From the NCBI RefSeq assembly GCF_017094465.1, contig NZ_CP064791.1:1426001-1490000 (forward strand): a DNA stretch of 64,000 nt. The letters are read 5' to 3'. Shown piece by piece: positions 1 to 6,451 of the stretch; position 1 is the stretch's first letter, and the number at the start of each line of letters is the position of its first letter. The notes under the pieces are model-generated. The model was given only the letters and a program-made list of their open reading frames with translations. It was not told the DNA's origin and did no database searches. This DNA comes from Halapricum desulfuricans. Its GTDB lineage: Archaea; Halobacteriota; Halobacteria; Halobacteriales; Haloarculaceae. Made by a program: the position numbers and the translations under genes.

Positions 1-258
1 GACATCTGTGTCCTGCTGTACGGGACTGACGGCCGTCCGGCACAGAAACTCAAGACGGCGCTCGAACGACATCACGACGAACGGATCGACCCCGAACAGT
101 TCTACGGAGCGCTGGAGGCGCTCGAACGTCTGGGCCACGTCGAATCGCGGACTGACGGACTCAGCGACGTCTACGAACTCACCGAGGCAGGGGCCGAGCA
201 CGTCCAGGCATACGCGGCGTGGCTCGACGAGCAGGTCGGCGAATACGACGAGGAATAA
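1..258 (+). CDS. PadR-family transcriptional regulator (3' part, truncated by window edge)
   Basis: The open frame runs from the first base of the window to a TAA at 256-258 and gives 85 residues without an N-terminus. The translation begins DICVLLYGTDG and continues through a helix-turn-helix-like stretch with QFYGALEALERLGHVE and YELTEAGAEHVQAY. That is the winged-helix recognition helix and wing pattern of PadR regulators. These are small dimeric DNA-binding repressors whose effectors vary, so the target cannot be named. The palindrome-rich spacer at 488-691 is the nearest obvious operator-bearing DNA. The family call is fairly firm; the function is unknown. Confidence 0.75.
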   Translation, partial: DICVLLYGTDGRPAQKLKTALERHHDERIDPEQFYGALEALERLGHVESRTDGLSDVYELTEAGAEHVQAYAAWLDEQVGEYDEE

Positions 259-298
259 CCGCAATTACCGGTCACACGACGACAGGGAGCGGAACCTG

Positions 299-487
299 CT
301 ACCCCGATCGGATGTCCTCGCGGTCGGCCGCCCGCATGTGCGCCAGCGTGAACGCGTCGACCGGGGGCGCACCCGTTTTTGCCTCCGTTTCGCCGTCAGC
401 CGTCTCTGCTGTTGGCGTCCGCGGCGAAACGTCCTCCGGGACGACATTGCGGTCCCCGTGAGTGCGGAGTTGCTCGCTCGAGGGCAT
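299..487 (-). CDS. small acidic hypothetical protein (62 aa)
   Basis: This 62-codon frame starts at the ATG complementary to 485-487 (MPSSEQLRTHGDRN) and ends at 299. A longer frame extends upstream, but its extra N-terminus is rich in aromatic residues, Cys and His and reads through the AT-rich spacer, so I chose the internal ATG. An AT-rich box at 514-525 lies about 30 nt upstream, suggesting a leaderless transcript as is common in haloarchaea. The protein is hydrophilic with no membrane segment or Cys motif. No family is recognised. It is supported mainly by haloarchaeal composition and promoter position. Confidence 0.5.
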   Translation of the reverse strand: MPSSEQLRTHGDRNVVPEDVSPRTPTAETADGETEAKTGAPPVDAFTLAHMRAADREDIRSG

Positions 488-691
488 GTTACGCGATATA
501 TCGCCATTCCGAGACCATATATTCTTCGAAGCATGCGCAAAACCGACCCATCTATCCGGAAAATAGATGGTGTATTTCCCCGAATGCCGGGACGGAATAC
601 AATACCTTATATTCTTACCATGAGTGATTATACCGGAAGCCAGATATAGGGCAAAATATATATGCCAAGTCGCGATAGATGTAGATACACA
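488..691. promoter_or_regulatory. divergent promoter region with inverted repeats and TATA boxes
   Basis: This AT-rich spacer separates two divergent small genes. It holds a perfect 12-bp palindrome GCGATATATCGC at 493-504, directly before the leftward start codon. It also holds a perfect 8-7-8 inverted repeat, CCATCTAT (548-555) and ATAGATGG (563-570). A TATA-like run AAATATATATG at 654-664 lies about 30 nt before the ATG at 692. The palindromes are seen directly; their role as operators is inference. Confidence 0.5.
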
Positions 692-802
692 ATGAGTTCC
701 AAACCGAGTTCCACCTCGCGCGTCGAATCGTCGGAGAAAGTACTGCACTTCTGGTCGAAGACCGACAAGGAGACTGTCTCGGCCACCGACGACGACCGAT
801 AG
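692..802 (+). CDS. candidate 36-aa small protein
   Basis: A short frame MSSKPSSTSRVESSEKV... ends with TAG at 800-802 and encodes 36 residues. It is Ser/Thr-rich at the start and acidic at the end, with a single HFW aromatic cluster near the middle. The ATG sits about 28-38 nt after a strong TATA-like box at 654-664, which fits leaderless transcription. No Shine-Dalgarno sequence is visible. No family is recognised. It could be a real microprotein or a chance frame behind a promoter for something else; the nearest downstream gene starts only at 934. Confidence 0.4.
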   Translation: MSSKPSSTSRVESSEKVLHFWSKTDKETVSATDDDR

Positions 803-933
803 ACGACCGCGAACAAACGCCCGGAATCCACAGCGAACCGGTCCCGTCGGGGTCGCCTACGGAAACCACCCCGTTCTCACGGCGTGGTAATTCCCGGGCA
901 GTTTTGGACGAGCACTGTCGTAGGTCCGGATAG

Positions 934-1254
934 ATGAACGGAGAGTACTTTGAGCAGTTGGGACGGCTCGTCGGTCCGCTGCCCGAACGCCAGGCGGCGT
1001 TCGGATGTAACTCCTGTCAGGCGATCTGGTACGGCTTCGAGGAGGCCGCACCGGACGGCCGCCACCCCCGGCCGGATCGCTACTGTCCTCACTGTGGCAG
1101 CGAGGACGTCCAGGAACTGCCGGAGATCCCCGGTGCGCTCGCACTCAAATCCTGGATCGACTGGCCAGAGGACTGTCCGTCGATGGAGACGGAGACGGAG
1201 CCGGAATCTACTCAAGCAGATCAGACAGCCGGGCGGCGCCCTCCGCAACCGTAA
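934..1254 (+). CDS. zinc-ribbon hypothetical protein (106 aa)
   Basis: The 106-residue protein has two CxxC knuckles, C25/C28 (CNSC) and C51/C54 (CPHC), spaced as in a zinc ribbon. A Pro/Glu/Thr-rich hydrophilic tail follows. Such small zinc-ribbon proteins are abundant in haloarchaea and generally uncharacterised. The ATG at 934 is the first start before the conserved-looking part. Its 3' end overlaps the convergent cbiO gene by 47 nt (1208-1254), so the two transcripts would be antisense over that stretch. The last 15 residues lie in the overlap and may be poorly conserved. DNA, RNA or protein binding are all possible. Confidence 0.65.
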   Translation: MNGEYFEQLGRLVGPLPERQAAFGCNSCQAIWYGFEEAAPDGRHPRPDRYCPHCGSEDVQELPEIPGALALKSWIDWPEDCPSMETETEPESTQADQTAGRRPPQP

Positions 1255-2023
1255 GCGGTAGCTCCTCGGCACCGGCCGTCTCGAAGAGTTCCGTGACGGT
1301 CGGCGCCGCGAGACCGCACCGTTCGAGCAACGAACTGTCTGTCAGTATCTCCTCTGTCGGTCCGTCGGCGACAACGTCCCCGGTCGCATCGAGAAGTACG
1401 ACCCGATCGGCGAGGTGCGGGACGAGATCGACGTTCGGCGTCGAGACGATCTGTGTGTCACCGTCCTCGGAGCGCTCCTCGAGCAGCGAGAGGATACGCT
1501 CGCGGTATGCGGGGTCGATGTCCGCGACCGGCTCGTCCAGCAACAGCAGGTCCGGATCGACCGCGACGGCACTGGCGAGCGCGGCGCGACGCTGCTCGCC
1601 GCCGCTCAGCCGGAACGGTGGCTGATCGAGCAATCCCGTCAGCTCGAGACGCTCGGCGAGCGCGTCGACCCGATCACGCGCCTGCGCTTTTGGGATCGAT
1701 AGCTGTGCCGGGCCGTACTCCAGATCGTCCCGCACCGTCGAGTTGAACAGGTACTCGTCGGGTTGTTGGGGCAGCACAGCGATGCGATCGCGCAGGTCGT
1801 CGGCCGGTGTCTCCGATTCGAAGTACGCGATCGAGCCACTGTCGGGATCGATGAGCCCACCGAGTAGCTGGATCAGCGTCGACTTCCCGGCGCCGTTCGG
1901 GCCGACGAGCGCGACCCGCTCGCCGACCTCGATCGTGAGGTCGAACGCCTCGATCGCGCTCGTCCCGTCGGGATAGCTGTAGGACACCGCCCGAGCATCG
2001 AGAGCGCGCGTCACAGTATCCAC
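1208..2023 (-). CDS. cbiO: cobalt/nickel ECF transporter ATP-binding protein CbiO
   Basis: This is the ATPase of an energy-coupling-factor importer. The 271-residue protein has Walker A GPNGAGKST at residues 41-49, signature LSGGEQ near 138, and Walker B LLLLDEP followed by the D-loop, all intact. The length is normal for one CbiO/EcfA subunit, and only one ATPase is present, so it would act as a homodimer. Its start overlaps the end of cbiQ by 13 nt, consistent with translational coupling at the end of a cbiM-PDGLE-cbiQ-cbiO operon. Divergent nikR next to the operon points to nickel rather than cobalt as the main substrate; that assignment is inference. Confidence 0.9.
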   Translation of the reverse strand: MDTVTRALDARAVSYSYPDGTSAIEAFDLTIEVGERVALVGPNGAGKSTLIQLLGGLIDPDSGSIAYFESETPADDLRDRIAVLPQQPDEYLFNSTVRDDLEYGPAQLSIPKAQARDRVDALAERLELTGLLDQPPFRLSGGEQRRAALASAVAVDPDLLLLDEPVADIDPAYRERILSLLEERSEDGDTQIVSTPNVDLVPHLADRVVLLDATGDVVADGPTEEILTDSSLLERCGLAAPTVTELFETAGAEELPLTVAEGAARLSDLLE

Positions 2024-2802
2024 ATCCCGATCCGAGCGGCGACGACTGTGGCGACCATCGTGACGAAGACGCCGTCCGCGCGGCTCAAGTCGCTGTCGGA
2101 CGGATACGCTGCCATCGTCGTGCCACCGCGAGCGCGGGCGTTCCGCTGGACGCGCTCGCCGCGCTCGAACGCACGCAACAGGAACGACCCGAGCATCGAC
2201 CCGCTCTCGCGCCAGGTCTGGCCGGCGCCGCGGTCGACGATCGTTCGACTCCGCCGCGCCCTGACGACGCGTGACAGCTCGTCGAAGAAGACCTGGAGGT
2301 GACGGTACGTGATCGCGACGAGCGAGATCGCGAGTTCGGGAACCCCCAGCCGTCGGAACCCCGAAAGCAGATCGGCGACTCGCGTCGTCAGGATCAAAAG
2401 CGAGAGCAGCGAGACCGACACTGTGACTCGAAGGACGAACGTCACTACGTACGACACGCCTTCGGCAGTGATCGGCCCGAGAACGGAGTTGCCGGATAGC
2501 AGCACGAGCTGCGGTGCGACGATGGCGAGCGAGGCGGCGGGGACGATCGCGATTCGCCGGGCGAGCGTGGCGAGAGACACGCGAGAGCCGAGTGTCAGGC
2601 CGGCCACGAGGGCGAGCAGCACGGCCTGTGCGGGCCAGACACCGATCGAAACCGCCACGACGATCAGCGCGAACAGGCCGACGATCTTGATAGCGGGATC
2701 GACCGCCTGCAGGAAGCCGTCCCGCTGTGGCATCTGTTCGGCTTCGAGCAGTCGCTGGACGCGCTCGCTGACTGCTTCGAGCGTCCGATCGACGACTGTC
2801 AC
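2011..2802 (-). CDS. cbiQ: ECF transporter transmembrane subunit CbiQ
   Basis: This 263-residue integral membrane protein is the EcfT/CbiQ component coupling the ATPase to the substrate-binding CbiM. An N-terminal amphipathic stretch is followed by hydrophobic segments at roughly residues 35-75, 85-115 and 125-150. A hydrophilic region rich in Arg then contains ELSRVVRARRSR, matching the position of the Ala-Arg-x coupling helices that contact the ATPase. A final hydrophobic helix closes the protein. The start ATG overlaps the stop of the PDGLE gene (ATGA-type), giving tight coupling. Confidence 0.87.
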   Translation of the reverse strand: MTVVDRTLEAVSERVQRLLEAEQMPQRDGFLQAVDPAIKIVGLFALIVVAVSIGVWPAQAVLLALVAGLTLGSRVSLATLARRIAIVPAASLAIVAPQLVLLSGNSVLGPITAEGVSYVVTFVLRVTVSVSLLSLLILTTRVADLLSGFRRLGVPELAISLVAITYRHLQVFFDELSRVVRARRSRTIVDRGAGQTWRESGSMLGSFLLRAFERGERVQRNARARGGTTMAAYPSDSDLSRADGVFVTMVATVVAARIGMWIL

Positions 2803-3110
2803 TGTTCCCGGGCGAGCAGGCGGCTGAGCGCGAGCATACCCACCAACACGATCGCGCTACCGAGCAGTGCCGACGCGAGCGTCCCGAGCGGTCCGGGCAG
2901 TCCGGACACCGAGTAATCCGGCAACGGAGAGCTGATCACAGGATCGGCGGAGCCGGACGCGCCGGTCTCGTCGGCGGCCACCTCGAGCGGTTCGGTGTAT
3001 CCGACCCGTTCGGCCGCGACGCCGAACACGGGCGCGAGGAACGCGAGCACGACGAGGACCACGAGTGCGCGCCTGACCCACTGCCGGGACCAGTACTCGC
3101 GAACGCTCAT
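2799..3110 (-). CDS. PDGLE-domain (CbiN-like) small membrane protein
   Basis: The 103-residue protein has two predicted membrane helices (about residues 14-32 and 75-98) around an extracytoplasmic loop. The loop carries SPLPDYSV, the variant of the PDGLE motif seen in CbiN-type accessory proteins of Co/Ni uptake systems. In CbiMN(Q)O transporters this small subunit assists CbiM in metal loading. The start ATG at 3108-3110 overlaps the cbiM stop, and its own stop overlaps the cbiQ start. A longer frame in the same phase extends into cbiM but reads as Arg-rich shadow sequence, so the internal ATG was chosen. Confidence 0.82.
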   Translation of the reverse strand: MSVREYWSRQWVRRALVVLVVLAFLAPVFGVAAERVGYTEPLEVAADETGASGSADPVISSPLPDYSVSGLPGPLGTLASALLGSAIVLVGMLALSRLLAREQ

Positions 3111-3751
3111 GCGGCCACCTCCCGCGTCGCACTCGGTAAGACGTCCGGCCGCGATCGGACGACAGCCCGGTAGACGACGGCCGTGATCGCCCCTTCGATG
3201 AGCCCGAGAACGGCGTGTCCGCCGCCCATGATCGCCAGGACCGTGAGCAGTTCGTAGTTGAACGCCGCGGACGCACCGAGCTGGACGGCGACGCCGATCG
3301 CCCCTGCCGTGGCGGCGACCCATCCGGCTACGAACGCCGCGCCGACGTCGTTCCAGCGCCGGCCGACCCGGAAGATCGCATAGCCGACGTACACTTCGAC
3401 GACGGCCATATTGAACAGATTCGCGCCGAGAACGGTCAGACCACCGTCGCCGAACAGCAACGCCTGTACGACGACGACCGCGCTCATCGCGAGAACGCCG
3501 AGATGCGGGCCGAGGACGATCCCCGCGAACGCGCCGCCGACGAAATGTGCGCTCGTCCCACCGGGGATGGGAAGCGGCCAGTTCAGCATCTGCGCGGCGA
3601 AGATACCGGCCGCGGTCACACCGACGAGCGGCGCCTGACTCCCCTCGAGTCTGTCGCCGCCTCGGCGTGCGGCGATCGCCAGCGCGACACCCGCGACGAC
3701 CGCAAACGCCGCCGCGATCGGCAGATCGACGTACCCATCGGGAATGTGCAT
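3107..3751 (-). CDS. cbiM: cobalt/nickel transport protein CbiM
   Basis: This 214-residue membrane protein is the substrate-specific S-component of the Co/Ni ECF importer. It begins MHIPDGY, the invariant N-terminus in which the second-position His helps bind the metal. A PIPGGTSAHFVGG segment and several hydrophobic helices also match CbiM. It is the first gene of the leftward operon. A TATA-like stretch on its strand near 3777-3788 lies about 30 nt before the start. The nickel-regulator gene nikR is divergent, with two inverted repeats between them, so regulation by nickel is likely. Confidence 0.93.
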   Translation of the reverse strand: MHIPDGYVDLPIAAAFAVVAGVALAIAARRGGDRLEGSQAPLVGVTAAGIFAAQMLNWPLPIPGGTSAHFVGGAFAGIVLGPHLGVLAMSAVVVVQALLFGDGGLTVLGANLFNMAVVEVYVGYAIFRVGRRWNDVGAAFVAGWVAATAGAIGVAVQLGASAAFNYELLTVLAIMGGGHAVLGLIEGAITAVVYRAVVRSRPDVLPSATREVAA

Positions 3752-3803
3752 CGGTAGACAGCGGTACAGTCGGCCGACAATAATATGTTTCCCTGATTCT
3801 GTA

Positions 3804-3851
3804 ATACTGGGGAGCCAGTATCAACGCTCTTGTACGTTAGTATGCAAGAGC
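3804..3851. promoter_or_regulatory. two inverted repeats between cbiM and nikR (candidate NikR operators)
   Basis: Two perfect inverted repeats are visible. The first is ATACTGG (3804-3810), a 4-nt spacer, and CCAGTAT (3815-3821). The second is GCTCTTG (3826-3832), a 12-nt spacer, and CAAGAGC (3845-3851), ending four bases before the nikR ATG. NikR proteins bind dyad operators with half-sites separated by a long spacer. The location between a nickel importer and nikR makes both strong operator candidates. Which one is used is not decided by sequence. Confidence 0.6.
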
Positions 3852-3855
3852 AGGT

Positions 3856-4329
3856 ATGAGCGAGGATCTGGACCGGGTGAGCCTGACGGTACCGCCGGAG
3901 ATGACCGACCGTCTCGACGAGATCGTCGGCGACTGGGACTATTCGAGCCGATCGGAGGCCGTCCGGGACGCCCTCCGTGATTTCTTTGCGACGTACGACT
4001 GGGAAGCCGGGGACCACGGACACCACTACGGGACGATCGTCGTCGTCCACGAACACGAACACGACAGCGACCTCCCCGGACAGTTACAGTCGATCCAACA
4101 CGAGCACGCCAGCCTCGTCACGTCAGTTCAGCACATCCACCTCTCGCAGGACCGGTGCATGGAGACGCTCGTGGTCGACGGGACGGCCGGCGATATCGAC
4201 GCGCTCGCGAACGAGCTCCGGGCGCTCGGCGGCGTCCAGCAGGTGAAAGTCGTCGTCATCGGCGGGTCCGACCCCGGCCACGAGCACGGTCACGAACACA
4301 GTGCGGCTCACGACGAGTACGAACACTGA
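3856..4329 (+). CDS. nikR: nickel-responsive transcriptional regulator NikR
   Basis: The 157-residue protein has an N-terminal ribbon-helix-helix domain (residues about 5-45, RVSLTVPPEM then SRSEAVRDAL) and a C-terminal ACT-like metal-binding domain. Candidate nickel ligands H82, H93, H95 and C101 show the spacing of the His-His-His-Cys site in known NikR (VQHIH then C). The C-terminus adds a His/Glu tail (GHEHGHEH) beyond the usual domain, and the domain linker is also His-rich. It is divergent from the cbiM operon, which it probably represses when nickel is plentiful. The family call is firm; the operon target is inferred. Confidence 0.93.
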   Translation: MSEDLDRVSLTVPPEMTDRLDEIVGDWDYSSRSEAVRDALRDFFATYDWEAGDHGHHYGTIVVVHEHEHDSDLPGQLQSIQHEHASLVTSVQHIHLSQDRCMETLVVDGTAGDIDALANELRALGGVQQVKVVVIGGSDPGHEHGHEHSAAHDEYEH

Positions 4330-4387
4330 CCGACTGTGAGCGTTGCGACTGGAAGCCAAACGAGCGTGTAGAGACCGCGCTCGGAGA

Positions 4388-4624
4388 TCAGTCCGCACTC
4401 GCAGAAACAGGTTCTTTGACTTCCGATTCGAGTTCCGAGGTGAGCCCGTCGGCCAGGGCGAAGACGGCTGCCTTGTGGTCTGTCTTCGATTTGTGAATCG
4501 ATGTCGGCCGAACGCCCTGGTCGAGATATTCGTCGTGTTCGACGACGTTTCCGGTGTGTTCTTCGTAATGTTCCTGTACCTGTGCGAGCAGGCCGTGAAG
4601 GTGAATGAGCTCCTGCTTCTTCAT
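4388..4624 (-). CDS. UPF0058 family protein
   Basis: This 78-residue protein starts MKKQELIHLHGLLAQVQ, the characteristic N-terminus of the haloarchaeal UPF0058 family, and contains VRPTSIHKSKTDHKAAVFALA. These are small helical acidic proteins of unknown function found across Halobacteria. An alternative start two codons upstream (4630, MTMKK) cannot be excluded. The gene is convergent with nikR across a 58-nt spacer and divergent from the aIF2-beta gene. No metal-binding cluster is obvious, although His residues are frequent. Confidence 0.85.
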   Translation of the reverse strand: MKKQELIHLHGLLAQVQEHYEEHTGNVVEHDEYLDQGVRPTSIHKSKTDHKAAVFALADGLTSELESEVKEPVSASAD

Positions 4625-4873
4625 AGTCATTCAACCATACCGACTGGAGGGTTATAGTAGTATCCTGAGAATCGTTAACACTAGCCTCCCGTATTCGCGG
4701 GTTTTGTCAGGGTCTATCAGCCGATATGAAGGGGGACGAAATACTACCTCACAGACTTCACTTCGTGAGGCGGAAAACCGCCGGCCGTTTGTCGGTCTGT
4801 GGTGGGCAGTCGACGGTCGATAGCGGATCCGGTATATGAAAGGCTTTTACTCGGCGGCCGGGTACGGCCCGGT

Positions 4874-5278
4874 ATGGACTACGACGACATGCTCGATCGG
4901 GCGATTTCGGAGACGCCGGACATCGACGGCGGGGACGAGCGATTCGACGTTCCGGACCCGGACGTGCGACAGGAAGGAAACGTCACCGTATACGAGAACT
5001 TCCAGACGACGGTCGACCGCCTCGGGCGCGAGGACGACCACGTGATCAAGTTCCTCCAGAACGAGCTGGGTACCAGCGGCCACATCGACGAGAGCGGCCG
5101 CGCGCGACTGACGGGCAGTTTCAGCGAACGTCGGATCTCGGAGGCGCTCGACGCCTACGTCGATGAATTCGTCCTCTGCTCGGAGTGTGGTCTGCCGGAC
5201 ACGAAGATCATCCGCGAAAAGGGCGCAGTGCTCCTGCAGTGTGAGGCCTGCGGTGCGCGGTCCTCGACGAGCGGCTGA
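4874..5278 (+). CDS. eif2b: translation initiation factor aIF2 subunit beta
   Basis: This 134-residue protein is the beta subunit of the archaeal initiation factor that brings initiator tRNA to the ribosome. It begins MDYDDMLDRA. The central alpha-beta domain holds VIKFLQNELGTSGHI, and a C-terminal zinc ribbon has C102/C105 and C123/C126 (CSECG and CEACG). An upstream in-frame start at 4799 would add 25 residues lacking family similarity, so the ATG at 4874 is preferred. The upstream spacer contains short hairpins, for example GGCGG-AAAA-CCGCC, of unknown role. Confidence 0.92.
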   Translation: MDYDDMLDRAISETPDIDGGDERFDVPDPDVRQEGNVTVYENFQTTVDRLGREDDHVIKFLQNELGTSGHIDESGRARLTGSFSERRISEALDAYVDEFVLCSECGLPDTKIIREKGAVLLQCEACGARSSTSG

Positions 5279-5312
5279 TCGGCACGGGCGATGGGGGACG
5301 GCAACTCCGAAA

Positions 5313-5492
5313 CTACTGGAGTTCTTTCAGCGTCTCGAGATCGCGTTCTGTCCGCATGAACTCGGAGAGCGGTCGCGAGGCGTGACAGTTCGGACAGTGA
5401 AAGGTCTGACTCGGCTCGGGCAGGTCCCGCGGCGTCGACTGCCAGTCTTTCGAACATTCGGGACACACCAACCGTACGTACGCTTCCTCCAT
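5313..5492 (-). CDS. small zinc-ribbon protein (59 aa)
   Basis: The protein MEEAYVRLVCPECSKDW... carries CPEC at C10/C13 and CPNC at C33/C36, a compact zinc ribbon, followed by a charged tail. It resembles the many short haloarchaeal zinc-finger proteins of unknown function. A start two codons upstream (5498) is equally possible. It is convergent with aIF2-beta across 34 nt and lies just downstream of coxB on the same strand, with a gap of 67 nt. No functional link can be drawn from sequence. Confidence 0.75.
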   Translation of the reverse strand: MEEAYVRLVCPECSKDWQSTPRDLPEPSQTFHCPNCHASRPLSEFMRTERDLETLKELQ

Positions 5493-5559
5493 GGTCATGA
5501 TTCACACGGGACAGTAGAAAAAGCTTGTCGCTAGACTGGTCGGCTACGCCTGTCAGCAG

Positions 5560-6282
5560 TCACTCTGCGGTGCTGTTCTCGACCGCGTCGTCCTGCTGTG
5601 CGGCGAGCCAGGACTCGTATTTCTCCTGGGTCGTCACGTTGACTTCGGACATCATGACGGAGTGGCCGGCACCGCAGTATTCCGCACAGTAGAGCTGGTA
5701 GGTGCCGGTCTGCTGTGGGGTCGTGACGAGGTAGTTCGACTGTTCGGGGAACGCGTCGGATTTCAATCCAAGCTCGGGGACGTGGAACGCGTGTAACCAG
5801 TCCTTCGAGGTGATGTTCAGCTTCACCGTCTGATTGACCGGGATCACCAGTTGGTCGTTCGAGGAGACGTTCTGGTCAGGATACTCGAAGCTCCAGGCGT
5901 ATCGCTCGGCGAACACCTGCACCTCCATGTCCGCTTCTCCCTGACCGGACACGTCGTCCTGGGCGAGCACGCCGTAGGCGCCGATCCCGACGAACAGCAG
6001 CACGATCGCGGTCGCGATCGTCCAGGTGATCTCGAGCCGGCGGTTCTCCTTGGTGGGTTTGGCTTCCTCGACGTTGCTCGATCGGAACCGCCAGACGGTG
6101 TAAAAGAGGATCGCCTCGACCAGGATCGTGATCGGGATTGCGACCGCGAGCAACTCGAAGTTCAGCCCCCAGATCGCCTCTTCCGTCGAGGAGCTGGCGG
6201 TCGACTGAGCGAGCGCAGGCTGGCTGGCGACGACCAGCAGGCCCGACAGCACCGCGGCGACCCCGGCACGGTTGCGCGTCAT
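5560..6282 (-). CDS. coxB: cytochrome c oxidase subunit II (CuA subunit)
   Basis: This 240-residue subunit carries the binuclear CuA electron-entry site of a heme-copper oxidase. A signal peptide (residues 1-26, ending ALAQ) is followed by two membrane helices (about 42-64 and 86-107) and an extracytoplasmic cupredoxin domain. The CuA ligands are all present: H164, C199, E201, C203, H207 and M210 (CAEYCGAGHSVM). The frame is open further upstream, but that region overlaps the divergent ctaB start, so the ATG at 6280-6282 is preferred. No subunit I gene lies in the window, so the partner must be encoded elsewhere. Confidence 0.93.
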   Translation of the reverse strand: MTRNRAGVAAVLSGLLVVASQPALAQSTASSSTEEAIWGLNFELLAVAIPITILVEAILFYTVWRFRSSNVEEAKPTKENRRLEITWTIATAIVLLFVGIGAYGVLAQDDVSGQGEADMEVQVFAERYAWSFEYPDQNVSSNDQLVIPVNQTVKLNITSKDWLHAFHVPELGLKSDAFPEQSNYLVTTPQQTGTYQLYCAEYCGAGHSVMMSEVNVTTQEKYESWLAAQQDDAVENSTAE

Positions 6283-6451
6283 TGCCACCCCCTTGGGAAC
6301 TGTGATATAAATAACCTGGCTCTCCTGCGGTATTGTCCGTAATATCTTGCCCCCAATGTCAGGGGATCTTATGTTCAAAACCCTCCCTGAAACGGGGGGT
6401 AGCGCGAGAATTAAATAGCCGGAACCGGACCGAATAGGTAAGACGATTCCC

